Assembly: GCA_014860575.1 (NCBI GenBank)
Contig: JACZJK010000043.1
Location: 1-64,000, forward strand
Source: Bacteroidales bacterium
GTDB lineage: Bacteria > Bacteroidota > Bacteroidia > Bacteroidales > JAAYJT01
Length of the DNA stretch: 64,000 nt
Direction of reading: 5' to 3'
Positions 26,604 through 36,067 of the stretch are shown piece by piece (the first letter of the stretch is position 1; the number at the start of each line of letters is the position of its first letter). Below the pieces are notes generated by a model that had not been told where the DNA came from, ran no database searches, and saw nothing but the letters and a program-made list of their open reading frames with translations. The translations under genes were made by a program, and so were the position numbers.

Positions 26604-28005
26604 TATTCTTATCAGGTAAGAATTTGGCCTCTTCCTTAATCTGGTATTTCAGGATTTTCCGGTCAAGTGCCTGCCTGGATATATTTAAGATTCGCGCAGC
26701 TTTGGATTTATTGAATTTGCTTTGCAGCAACACATTGGTTATAGCAGTCTTTTCAACGTTATCCAATTCAAAGTTTTGGTTTGCAGTTTTTGCAGGGTTT
26801 GCACTGCCAGGGCATTTGTGAATTGAGTTCATATACCTGTACTGAAGCACATTGTCGTCACAGAGTATCATCGCCTGTTCAATTATATTCCTGAGTTCAC
26901 GCACATTACCCGGGAAATGATAATTTTTTAGTTTTTCGTAAACCTTCTCCTCGACTCCAATAATATTCTTCTCAAGTTTTTTGGCAAAATGCTGAACAAA
27001 ATAGTTGATAAGTTCAGGTATGTCTTCTTTGCGTTCACGCAATGGCGGAATATGGATTTCGAATGAATTAAGACGGTGGTAAAGGTCAACGCGGAACTTC
27101 TTTTCTCCAACCATTTCCTCCAGTTTCTGATTAGTGGCTGCTATGATGCGCAAGTCGAGGCTGATCTCTTTTTTCGCTCCAACCCTGCTGATAATTTTGT
27201 CATCGAGCACACGAAGAAATTTTGCCTGAACACTTAAGGGCAACTCACCAACCTCATCGAGAAAAAGCGTTCCGTGATGTGAAATTTCGAACCAACCTGA
27301 TGTGTTTTCGACTGCGCCTGTAAAAGAACCTTTTTTATGACCGAAAAATTCACTCTCAAACAATGACTCGGGAATTGCCGAACAGTTTACACTGTGGAAA
27401 AAATTATCCCTGCGTTTACTCATGGCATGTATGCTGCGTGCAATCAATTCCTTTCCGGTGCCGCTTTCGCCTGTAATCAGCACGGTAGTTGATTCAGTAT
27501 CAGCAACCCTGGAAACAATATTGATGATTTCTTTCATTGCCCCACTAACACCTACAATCTCAAGTCCAAATTTTTCTTTCAGCTTTGTTGAAACAAGGCT
27601 GTAATTAAGCTCTGCCTGCCTTTGCTTACTGAGGGTTTCGGCAAACTTATGTGTTCGCTCCAATGATTGTCTGATCTCAGCAAGGCTAAATGGTTTGGTA
27701 AGGAAATCGTTTGCCCCGACCCTAAGCGCATCAATAACAGTGTCCATGTCACCATTTCCGGTAATGGCAACGGTATCAACATTGGTGTACCGTTCTTTGA
27801 TTTGCTGTATTACCTGTATGCCACTCATTTCAGGCAAATAAACATCTACTAGTGCAACGTCAATGTTTTGTTCATCTAAAATCCCAAAGGCTTGCGATGG
27901 TCTTTCGGCTGTAAAGGCTGTGTGTCCGATTTCGTTGAAATAATCACCCAGCAACGTTCTGAAAATTGCTTCGTCATCGAGAACGAGAATTCTTAATGCG
28001 TCCAT
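26593..28005 (-). CDS. Sigma-54-dependent response regulator (NtrC family)
   Basis: 470 residues in three domains. The receiver has phospho-acceptor Asp54 (VALVDVYLP), acidic pocket LDDE and Lys in FLTKPF. The AAA+ activator has Walker A GESGTGKE, GSFTGA (sigma-54-contact loop, Ser in place of the usual Ala) and the ATNQ/LYHRL motifs. The C-terminal Fis-type helix-turn-helix is NKSKAARILNISRQALDRKI. It activates sigma-54 promoters when phosphorylated. It lies 31 nt after its probable kinase gene, read in the same direction. No clear -24/-12 site was found near it, so targets are probably elsewhere. Confidence 0.95.
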   Translation of the reverse strand: MDALRILVLDDEAIFRTLLGDYFNEIGHTAFTAERPSQAFGILDEQNIDVALVDVYLPEMSGIQVIQQIKERYTNVDTVAITGNGDMDTVIDALRVGANDFLTKPFSLAEIRQSLERTHKFAETLSKQRQAELNYSLVSTKLKEKFGLEIVGVSGAMKEIINIVSRVADTESTTVLITGESGTGKELIARSIHAMSKRRDNFFHSVNCSAIPESLFESEFFGHKKGSFTGAVENTSGWFEISHHGTLFLDEVGELPLSVQAKFLRVLDDKIISRVGAKKEISLDLRIIAATNQKLEEMVGEKKFRVDLYHRLNSFEIHIPPLRERKEDIPELINYFVQHFAKKLEKNIIGVEEKVYEKLKNYHFPGNVRELRNIIEQAMILCDDNVLQYRYMNSIHKCPGSANPAKTANQNFELDNVEKTAITNVLLQSKFNKSKAARILNISRQALDRKILKYQIKEEAKFLPDKNIIQ

Positions 28006-28036
28006 AATTTTCTGTTTTTAAATTTTATACAATTAA

Positions 28037-29596
28037 TTAATCAATCCGGGGAAAAGAAATAGTGAAGGTTGCATATAAGCCTTCCTGTGAATCAACTTCG
28101 ATGCTTCCATTTAGTTCTTTTATATAATTTTTAACAATTGCAAGTCCAAGTCCGCTGCCCTGCTTACCTTTGGTAGTAAAGAACGGATCGAAAAGGCTAT
28201 CAAAGTGCTTACTCTTAATTCCCATACCGTTATCGCTAACTTGCAGATTGACCCTTTCTTCATCGTACCAAGTAGTGATTTTTATTTCCCTGTTAAAAGA
28301 AAGATCATTTTGCATGGCACCTTTTTGAATAAGAGAATACTTGGCATTGGCAAGCAGGTTTGTAAAAATGGTTGTGAGCCATTTCTCGTTTGCAACGATA
28401 ACAGGTAAATCGGCCTGAATATCTGTAACAATTTTTATTTTATTTGAGGCAAAGGCCATTTTAAGTAGGTCTAGAACCCGACACAAAGGTTTGATAAGGT
28501 TTACTTTTTTAATATCGTTGCATCGCACTTCTTTTCTGAAAATCCTGATTTCATCAATCAGCTCATTGATGCGGGTGATATTGGCTTGAGCCATTTCACA
28601 CCTTTCGGCCAGAAACTCCCGTGACATGGAACCTGCCTCGAGTTTCTGCTTAAAACTGTCAAGAATAATTTTTAACACACCCAATGGCTGGTTTATTTCA
28701 TGTACTACCCCTGCAGTAAGGTCGCCCAACAATTCAAGATTATTTCTTTTCTGAAGGTTTTCTATGTCATTGCTAAACAGTTGCCTCGAATAGCTTTTTG
28801 CATTCGTGGCTGATTTTCGGAGGAGGTTGTCATTTTTAGGCAATGTGACTGTTAAAACATACACAGTCTTGCTATTAATGTTAAGATAGTGGCCTGTTAA
28901 ATGTATAGGCAAAAGCACGCTATAACCTACTTGCAAGTGAAAGGAGATGTTAACATTTTTTCTATCGGCTGCCCTGCTTTTAAAATGTCTTATTATTCTG
29001 AAGCGTTCATTTTGAGGAATAAACCTTAATATTTCAAAACCTTTTTCCATGTGGAAATTATTCAGTAAAGAGTATGAATACAACACGGCTGGGTTAACAT
29101 ACTCTATTTCCTGGGTTTCAAAATTCACGATTACATTGAAACTTGTGTTCTCAATAAATGACTTTAAGATATCAGTATGGTCGAATGAGTTAAGATTTAA
29201 ATGATCAGGAATGGCTTTCTCCACCAATGAAATATAACCTGAAATTTGCTTCGAATCATCAATGATTGGCGTGGTATGCCAGTTACAGGCGATAAATTCC
29301 TTCTGTTTGTTTATGTTCCGGTAAAAGGTAGTAATATTGAAAGTGCTGAAGGCTATCTTTCTTCTCCATAAATCTACTGATGTGCTTTGATCCTTTGGAA
29401 CAATCGAACCAAGCAGGCTCTTGCCTAAAATCTCCGATTCGGTATAGCCAAATAAGTTTTCTGCTTGCTGATTCAATTTAGCAATGTTCAGATCCTTATC
29501 GTAAATTATCAAGCCCATGGGTAAATTCTTCGGAATGTTCATGGGCAAAAACTCATGTAAATCCTCTTTTTGTGAATAACTGATGATGGTTTCCAT
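28037..29596 (-). CDS. PAS-containing sensor histidine kinase, partner of the NtrC-type regulator
   Basis: 519 residues. PAS domain near 20-130 (LIIYDKDLNIAKLNQQAENLFGY), possibly a second at about 140-250. The phospho-acceptor His299 is in TAGVVHEINQPLGVL, an NtrB-like H-box. The HATPase part has FTNLLANAKYSL, DNGMGI and GSGLGLAIVK. There are no membrane helices, so it is a cytoplasmic sensor. Co-directional with the response regulator 31 nt downstream. Confidence 0.93.
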   Translation of the reverse strand: METIISYSQKEDLHEFLPMNIPKNLPMGLIIYDKDLNIAKLNQQAENLFGYTESEILGKSLLGSIVPKDQSTSVDLWRRKIAFSTFNITTFYRNINKQKEFIACNWHTTPIIDDSKQISGYISLVEKAIPDHLNLNSFDHTDILKSFIENTSFNVIVNFETQEIEYVNPAVLYSYSLLNNFHMEKGFEILRFIPQNERFRIIRHFKSRAADRKNVNISFHLQVGYSVLLPIHLTGHYLNINSKTVYVLTVTLPKNDNLLRKSATNAKSYSRQLFSNDIENLQKRNNLELLGDLTAGVVHEINQPLGVLKIILDSFKQKLEAGSMSREFLAERCEMAQANITRINELIDEIRIFRKEVRCNDIKKVNLIKPLCRVLDLLKMAFASNKIKIVTDIQADLPVIVANEKWLTTIFTNLLANAKYSLIQKGAMQNDLSFNREIKITTWYDEERVNLQVSDNGMGIKSKHFDSLFDPFFTTKGKQGSGLGLAIVKNYIKELNGSIEVDSQEGLYATFTISFPRID

Positions 29597-30177
29597 CTGA
29601 TGAAGGTTTGTGGTTTGATTGATGTGTCATTAGGAAAGCAAGAATAGCCCCGGGGTGCAGAACGAGAAACTCAGAAGGTTTCCGGATATGGATTTTTGTT
29701 TTCTTCATATGGTTATTAAGCGTTGATGGGGCTTGAATAATACAAAAGCATTATAAACTTTCAAATTTTCCATAAAACTGATCTTGCGGGGCAACTCCGT
29801 AAGATCAGCAATAAACAGGAAAGGATTTGGTTTAAGGTTTGGGCAGATGATGATCCGTTAATCATCCTGTTCAGCTTGAACTGAAATATCTGCTCAAAAA
29901 ACTTTAAACTGATAAAAAGTCGTTAAAAGTCAGGATATGACCTTCTCAAACTCTTTAATATAAATTCGACCGTTCCCGCAACAAATATAGTTCACCAAAT
30001 GAGCTATAGCAAATATTTATACGCGGTGTAGCGATCTATTTATTATTCGTATGGGTTTTGCCAGTATTCGTAGCACTTTATTTATTATTCGTAAAATTGA
30101 AAATGCCCGTTTATGGTCATTTTTTATGAAATCGCTACGAATTTTAGTTATGAAAAGGCCAGATTATGGCTCATAAG
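29597..30177. other. 580-nt intergenic region with hairpin and repeated operator-like boxes
   Basis: No gene seen. A 12-bp hairpin with one G-T pair lies at 29778-29789/29797-29808; on the minus strand it is followed by TTTT and could end the leftward transcript from the T9SS gene. Two 24-nt direct repeats at 30028-30051 and 30070-30093 agree at 20 of 24 positions (GTAGC....TATTTATTATTCGTA). ATCGCTAC at 30131-30138 is the complement of the start of the first repeat. Confidence 0.6.
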
Positions 30178-32811
30178 TCATCTTAAAATATGAACGCTGC
30201 CCGAAATTGAGCGTTTTCTACTCCCTTCAAGTGTGATTTCGAATACATCACAAACAAAGAAATATACTCCATCCGGGCAATCTGCATTGGTGCTCATATT
30301 TCGCCCATCCCATCTGATACCAGGATCATTGGATTCAAAAACCTGTGTACCCCAGCGGTTAAATACGACCAAATCAATTCGTTCAACTCCTGCATAACCA
30401 GGAAATGGTTCCCAGTAATCATTGTAACCATCATCGTTTGGTGTGAACATATTGGGCAGGCGATACAACGGGCAAGCATCGGAAGCTATGCATACTTCAT
30501 TGGAGAATCCGCTCATATTGCCATTGAAGTCGAAGGCTGTAATGGCATAGCACCCGGCTACTGATATAGGCATGCTATGAATAAATATGGTGTCAGTTGC
30601 AATATTTGTTGAATCAAGGATTGTAAAATCGCCACTAGTTTGTTGGCGGAACCAGATATAATACTTTTCTGTATCATCAGTGTCCGGGCAATAATTATCG
30701 GTATTGGTCCAGCGAAGAATATTCTCCAGGACATCACAGTCGGTTTCCACCACAAGGAAAGGAGGGCAGGGAGGTGTATGATCGGAAGGAACGCCACAGT
30801 TTTCCTGCGAGTAATTCACTATAGGTGAAACAAGGCCGCCAATCTGATAATCACCAACACTCATTATTTTATAGCAGTAGCTTGAACCGTTCAGGAGATT
30901 GGTATCTGAAAATGAGTTTGTGGAAACCACAGTTAACGAATCAAACGTCTGAGTTTCGAGGTTTTGGCGGAATATAATGTAATAATCATTGATCCATGGC
31001 ACATTCACATTCCAGCTTAGGTTTAGTCTCTCATCGTCGGGCTGGATTTCGAGAAACATTGTTGATGCTGATTGAGATGAACCGACTAAAAACCGGTTAC
31101 CAGGTGTGTTATTGATTAAGTCAATTACATAATGGAATTGGTTGTTTACGGTATTCAGGTTGTAATTCACATAAATAGTATCATTCAGGCTGCTTAGCGA
31201 ATCAATAACTTGAAGAGGTTCCGAACCGGTTCCTCTGCGGATTATATACTTAAATGGCCCGGGCGTCTGGCTCATGTCCAACTCAGTTGGTTTCGACCAT
31301 GCAATGTAAACAGCGCCACTTGTAGTTGAGGTTTCCATTACGCTGCTGTTGGTAATAATTGGTACATCACGCTTGAGCGAGGCGCAAGTTTCATTTGAAG
31401 CATAACTTTCTGATCCGTCAGGGAATATTGCAGTAACAAGGTAGCAGTACTCAAGGCCATGAATGAGCGACTGATTTTGTCCATCATCGCTGAAACTATT
31501 GTCAGGCCAGGGTTCAGTCCCTGAAACAAGCTGATATCCTAATGAAGTTGGGACTCCGGTGATGCAATTTCCGGATGAATACCCGGTTGCGCCGGTTCTT
31601 CGATACACCCGGTAGCCAATAACATTTTCGCAAATGCTGCTTCCCCAATTCAGATTAATATTGTTCCCAAAGGGTTCAGCAATAAGATTTTCAGGCGCCG
31701 GCCCAATTACTCTTATGCTGACTGTTTTTAAATCAATAAGGTTGATAGGGGTTCCATCGTCCTGTGCTTTGAAGTACAACAAGTATGGTTCCAACCTTAC
31801 ATGTGTGCAATGAGGTGACCAGATAAAGGTAGAAGTAACCTGGGCTGCTGAATCAAGCGGCTGGGGAAAACTTGCAGGATTAACGGCTAGTAACAGCGGT
31901 TGTCCTACTCCGGTCAATGTTATCACATCGCCGTCAGCATCGGTAGCAATTACTGGTAAGATCAGTGTTTCACCAGCAACTGCACATGTATCGCTCACAG
32001 CTTGAATAATCGGTGGGTTCGGGTTATTCTCGCATGAACCTATAATCACCTGCAAATCCCGGGTTACGGTTCCAATCAGAATGCCATTTCTCCACTCTTC
32101 AATGAGAATTGCTAAATTAAACTCGCCTTGCATGGTCGGAGTTTCCCACACCAGGTCTCCACTTTCGAGGTTGATTGTAATAAAATCAGATGCAGCCGGC
32201 AAAGTGTAACCAGGGATTGGCTGGCCATTAAAGCCTCTGCATTCAACAAGTTTGTATGAGAGGCTGTCGCCATCCGGATCGAATGCCCCGGTATTGTGGA
32301 TAAAAGTATAGCCAACACAACCATTATCAATAGGAGGCAGCAGCAACTGAACAGAATTGTTTGGGCCAAGAAATGGATTAATCACCAGGGTTGTCTGCAC
32401 ATAAAAAGGCACATCCACTGAATTGGGAATATTGATCACACCGGCATTCCGGTTCGGATCCTCAACTGAAATGGTATAGGTGTCAGCGCCTGTATAGGTG
32501 TGTGAACCTGTATATACATTTCTTCGAACATTGATTGCGATGATTTCTCCTATATGATCGCAAAAGGTTCCTGCCGGTGTTAAACCTGAAGGCCCGTTTA
32601 CCCTTGGTAACATCGAAGATATACCATCCCCCCAGAGAATCTCAAGTTCACAGCGGTCAGCCTGGCTTGGCGCAAAAGTGTATGTTACAATGGTAAATTC
32701 ATACGTGAGGCCGGAAATATGACGGTAGGTGATTTCGCCGGAACGTTGATGTGTTGCATGAGCAGCAAGACACATCAGAAGAATAATATTGAGAAGTAGA
32801 ATTTTTTTCAT
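30178..32811 (-). CDS. Large secreted protein with fibronectin-type domains and T9SS C-terminal domain
   Basis: 877 residues from the ATG at 32811; an upstream in-frame start is less likely because the signal peptide MKKILLLNIILLMCLAAHA begins here. Beta-rich repeats follow, including cadherin/Ig-like parts (DPDGDSLSYKL, DADGDVITLTG) and fibronectin type III-like modules (PENLIAEPFGNNINLNW, NVIGYRVYRR). The end is the gliding-motility-associated/T9SS type B sorting domain: FTPNDDGYNDYW, VFNRWGTQVFES, WDGRN and CPDGVYFF. It is exported by the type IX system and displayed on or released from the surface. Function of the repeats is unknown; adhesion is an inference. Confidence 0.88.
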   Translation of the reverse strand: MKKILLLNIILLMCLAAHATHQRSGEITYRHISGLTYEFTIVTYTFAPSQADRCELEILWGDGISSMLPRVNGPSGLTPAGTFCDHIGEIIAINVRRNVYTGSHTYTGADTYTISVEDPNRNAGVINIPNSVDVPFYVQTTLVINPFLGPNNSVQLLLPPIDNGCVGYTFIHNTGAFDPDGDSLSYKLVECRGFNGQPIPGYTLPAASDFITINLESGDLVWETPTMQGEFNLAILIEEWRNGILIGTVTRDLQVIIGSCENNPNPPIIQAVSDTCAVAGETLILPVIATDADGDVITLTGVGQPLLLAVNPASFPQPLDSAAQVTSTFIWSPHCTHVRLEPYLLYFKAQDDGTPINLIDLKTVSIRVIGPAPENLIAEPFGNNINLNWGSSICENVIGYRVYRRTGATGYSSGNCITGVPTSLGYQLVSGTEPWPDNSFSDDGQNQSLIHGLEYCYLVTAIFPDGSESYASNETCASLKRDVPIITNSSVMETSTTSGAVYIAWSKPTELDMSQTPGPFKYIIRRGTGSEPLQVIDSLSSLNDTIYVNYNLNTVNNQFHYVIDLINNTPGNRFLVGSSQSASTMFLEIQPDDERLNLSWNVNVPWINDYYIIFRQNLETQTFDSLTVVSTNSFSDTNLLNGSSYCYKIMSVGDYQIGGLVSPIVNYSQENCGVPSDHTPPCPPFLVVETDCDVLENILRWTNTDNYCPDTDDTEKYYIWFRQQTSGDFTILDSTNIATDTIFIHSMPISVAGCYAITAFDFNGNMSGFSNEVCIASDACPLYRLPNMFTPNDDGYNDYWEPFPGYAGVERIDLVVFNRWGTQVFESNDPGIRWDGRNMSTNADCPDGVYFFVCDVFEITLEGSRKRSISGSVHILR

Positions 32812-32826
32812 GGCTACGATACATTT

Positions 32827-32834
32827 CAAAAGTA
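32827..32834 (-). promoter_or_regulatory. -7 box for the T9SS cargo gene
   Basis: On the minus strand TACTTTTG matches TAnnTTTG and lies 15 nt before the start codon at 32811, implying a very short leader. The -33 box is unclear. Confidence 0.4.
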
Positions 32835-32930
32835 GTAATTAAATCAGAACAGCGCTCTTTTATTGAAATTTTCAATCAATATTGTGGCCGCTTCCTTCAT
32901 AAACAATACAACCAGCTCACCGCTCAGGAT

Positions 32931-32948
32931 TATATTTGCTAACTTTGT
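32931..32948 (+). promoter_or_regulatory. Tandem -7 boxes for the RelA/SpoT gene
   Basis: TATATTTGC (32931-32939) and TAACTTTGT (32940-32948) both match TAnnTTTG-Y, side by side, 33-50 nt before the start codon. They may give two start points. Confidence 0.45.
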
Positions 32949-32981
32949 GCAGGATATTATTACAAACGACAGCCATCTTTT

Positions 32982-35240
32982 ATGTTTCAAACCGATCCTG
33001 ATCGCGAGAAAAAGGAAATAATCAAACGCTACCGGAATATCTTGCAGGCCTTGCCTTCTGATGCAACTTTGAAAGACAAGCGCTTGATCAGGAAAGCTTT
33101 TAACCTTGCACAGGATGCCCATAAAAACACCCGCCGCAAAAACGGTGATCCATATTTATATCATCCATTGGAGGTTGCGCAAATTGTTGTCGCTGAGATC
33201 GGACTTGGCTCTACAGCAGTAGTTTGTGCGCTTTTACACGATGTTGTTGAAGACTCTGACTATACCCTCGATTACATTGAGTTGCACTTTGGCGAACGTG
33301 TAAAGAATATCATTGACGGGCTTACTAAAATCGAAGAAATTCCCGAGGTTGAAACACCCAGTATGCAGGCTGAAAACTTCAGAAAAGTGCTCGTTTCGCT
33401 TTCAGCCGACGTCAGGGTCATACTCGTGAAACTCGCTGACCGCCTTCATAACATGCGTACATTGGATTCAATGGCACCCGAAAAGCAAATGAAGATAGCT
33501 TCAGAAACGCTGTTTCTTTATGCACCACTTGCCCTTCGCCTTGGCTTGTACCAGATCAAGAGTGAACTCGAAGATCTTTCGATAAAGTATACTGAACCTG
33601 GAGTATATGAAACCATCAACCAGAAACTGAATGAAACTAAATCGGGCCGCGAAAGATTCATTCATGAATTTGTGATGCCCATCAAAGAATCGCTGGGAAG
33701 GCAAGGTATTAAATACGAAATCTCGGGCCGCGAAAAATCTGTGCATTCGATCTGGAGCAAAATGCAGGAAAAGGAAATTCCATTTGAGGAGGTTTTTGAT
33801 GTTTTTGCGATCCGTATCATTATTGATTCCGATCCTGAAGAAGAAAAAGTTGATTGCTGGCGGGTTTATTCAATTGTAACCGATCATTATCGCCCCCAGC
33901 AGAATCGTCTGCGCGACTGGATCTCAACGCCCAAGGCCAATGGCTATGAATCTTTGCACACAACAGTAATGAGCCAGACAGGGCAATGGGTGGAGGTTCA
34001 GATACGCACCCGAAGAATGAACGAAGTGGCCGAACGAGGTTATGCTGCTCACTGGAAATACAAGGAAAAAGACAATGGCAACTCTGCAAGGCTTACAACA
34101 CTCGATCGTTATCTACTTCGCATTCGTGATTTGTTGCAATCGCCCGATCCAAATGCTCTGGCCTTTCTGGAGGATTTCAAACTCAACCTTTTTACTGATG
34201 AAATCTTTGTTTTTACACCCAAAGGTGAGTTGCGCACCCTGCCGTTTCATTCCTCAGCGCTTGACTTTGCCTACGCCATTCACTCCGAAATAGGAAACAC
34301 CTGTATCGCGGCAAAAGTAAACCACAAATTGGTCCCGCTTCACCATAAACTTCGTAGCGGCGACCAGGTTGAGATTATCAATTCAAAAAAGCAGAAACCC
34401 CGTGATGAATGGCTGGATTGGGTTGTAACCGCCCGCGCCAGGATGCAAATAAAAGATGCGGTTCGTGAAGAGAAGAAATTGTATAGTGCAGAGGGGAAAG
34501 AAAAGCTTGTATCATATTTTAAAGCACTTGATGTTGAGTTTACCAAACACAATCTCAACAAATTCATGGACTATTCAGGAATCGCCAGCAACATTGATCT
34601 TTATTATATGGTTGCTAAAGGCGATATCACTCAAAAGGACGTGAAAGATTGTTGTCAGGATCAGCAAAAGGCAGGATGGTTTAGCTTTGTGCGCTTTCCT
34701 TTCTCGAAGTCAAAGTCGAATGAATCAAAACCTCTCGGAAAAATGATTGCTGAAAAAGTAAAGAGTACACCTGAAGCATTGCTACTGGGTGGAGATTTTA
34801 CTTCAGTTAATTACACCATTTCCAAATGCTGCAATCCTATTCCCGGCGATGATGTTATGGGTTTCATCACACAGCAGGGAAGCATTAGCATTCATCGTAC
34901 CAATTGCCAGGAAGCCGTGCAATTGAGTTCTAAATACGGTAACAGGATCGTAAAAACCAAATGGAAAAGCAGAGAAGCAATTGCTTTCCTGGCAGGATTG
35001 AAAATATCAGGAATTGACCGTGCAGGACTCTTACTCGATATTGTTAACCTGGTTTCTGATAAACACAAAGTTAACATCAAATCATTCGTACTGGACAGTT
35101 CTGGTGATTTCTGGCAGGCAAGCATCATGCTCTACGTTCACGACACCATCAAATTGAGGGCTGTTATGGATGATTTAAAAAAGATCAAAGATGTCAAAAC
35201 AGTAACTCGCATTGACCGCCTCACCGAAAACCAGGCCTGA
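32982..35240 (+). CDS. Bifunctional (p)ppGpp synthetase/hydrolase, RelA/SpoT type
   Basis: 752 residues in the RSH order. The HD hydrolase domain has His61 and His86-Asp87 in LLHDVVEDSDYT, which is intact, so degradation of (p)ppGpp is expected. The synthetase domain has FDVFAIRIIIDS, RLRD (309-312, the RxKD-type motif with Lys replaced by Arg), NGYESLHT and AHWKYK. The TGS domain shows FVFTPKGELRTLP and FAYAIHSEIGN. The conserved Cys segment is KCCNPIPGD, and a C-terminal ACT domain follows. It controls the stringent response on the ribosome or in the cytoplasm. The basic RxRD motif fits the bifunctional class. Confidence 0.95.
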   Translation: MFQTDPDREKKEIIKRYRNILQALPSDATLKDKRLIRKAFNLAQDAHKNTRRKNGDPYLYHPLEVAQIVVAEIGLGSTAVVCALLHDVVEDSDYTLDYIELHFGERVKNIIDGLTKIEEIPEVETPSMQAENFRKVLVSLSADVRVILVKLADRLHNMRTLDSMAPEKQMKIASETLFLYAPLALRLGLYQIKSELEDLSIKYTEPGVYETINQKLNETKSGRERFIHEFVMPIKESLGRQGIKYEISGREKSVHSIWSKMQEKEIPFEEVFDVFAIRIIIDSDPEEEKVDCWRVYSIVTDHYRPQQNRLRDWISTPKANGYESLHTTVMSQTGQWVEVQIRTRRMNEVAERGYAAHWKYKEKDNGNSARLTTLDRYLLRIRDLLQSPDPNALAFLEDFKLNLFTDEIFVFTPKGELRTLPFHSSALDFAYAIHSEIGNTCIAAKVNHKLVPLHHKLRSGDQVEIINSKKQKPRDEWLDWVVTARARMQIKDAVREEKKLYSAEGKEKLVSYFKALDVEFTKHNLNKFMDYSGIASNIDLYYMVAKGDITQKDVKDCCQDQQKAGWFSFVRFPFSKSKSNESKPLGKMIAEKVKSTPEALLLGGDFTSVNYTISKCCNPIPGDDVMGFITQQGSISIHRTNCQEAVQLSSKYGNRIVKTKWKSREAIAFLAGLKISGIDRAGLLLDIVNLVSDKHKVNIKSFVLDSSGDFWQASIMLYVHDTIKLRAVMDDLKKIKDVKTVTRIDRLTENQA

Positions 35241-35355
35241 TTCTCATTAGCTTTATACTTGCAAACCAGCAGAATAAAAATATTTTATTTTTATTTGTTC
35301 TAAATAGTGATAGAATTTTATTACTTTAGCGCGCAAACCAGCTATCTAACGTTTT

Positions 35356-35835
35356 ATGATAAAAACTAAGGAAACTGATAAGCAAACATTTGAGACAGTA
35401 AAGAGAATTTTCATTGAGTACCTGAATCTGAACGGGCATCGGAAAACTCCCGAAAGATTTTCAATACTTCGCGAAATATATGCCACTGACGGACATTTTG
35501 ATGTAGAAACCCTTTACATCAGAATGAAGAACAATAAGTACAGGGTTAGCCGTGCAACATTGTATAATACAGTTGAACTGTTACAAAGTTGTGGCCTCGT
35601 AACCAAGCACCAGTTTGGCAATCATTCAGCTCAGTACGAAAAATCATATAAGTTCCGGCAGCACGATCATTTCATTTGTATTGACAGCGGTGAGGTCCTG
35701 GAATTTTGCGATCCAAGAATACATGAGATACAAACATCCATGGAAAAAATGCTCAATGTAAAGGTTACCAACCGCAGCCTGACTTTTTATGGCTATCGCA
35801 ACGGTGTGGAACCTTCAGCAGGAGAAGAAACCTAA
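35356..35835 (+). CDS. Fur-family metal-responsive regulator
   Basis: 159 residues. The winged helix lies in the N-terminal half (GHRKTPERFSILREIYATDGHFDVETLYIRMK, VSRATLYNTVELL), with the dimerisation/metal domain after it (HDHFICIDSGEVLEFCDPRI, with His/Glu ligands). It represses genes in response to Fe2+, Zn2+ or peroxide depending on subtype. The usual CxxC structural zinc pairs near the end are not seen, so it may belong to a Cys-poor Fur subtype common in Bacteroidota. It lies 115 nt after the RSH gene in the same direction. Confidence 0.92.
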   Translation: MIKTKETDKQTFETVKRIFIEYLNLNGHRKTPERFSILREIYATDGHFDVETLYIRMKNNKYRVSRATLYNTVELLQSCGLVTKHQFGNHSAQYEKSYKFRQHDHFICIDSGEVLEFCDPRIHEIQTSMEKMLNVKVTNRSLTFYGYRNGVEPSAGEET

Positions 35836-36067
35836 GTGGTTCACTACTTTTTTTGAAAGGATTCATCTTTTCCGTTGTCAACATCCTCGCAATCCTCAGT
35901 TGTGTACCTTATAAAAATCAAGGCGAATAAATTCAGCTGTTTCTTTTGGCGTTGTCCTTCAGGTTTCATAATTTTACCACATTGTTTTCAAAAAAACCCG
36001 CACTTCCAGGCAACATCTAGCAGAGCAGTGTTTTTTAATGCTCATCATTATAAACCCTGATGAAAAA

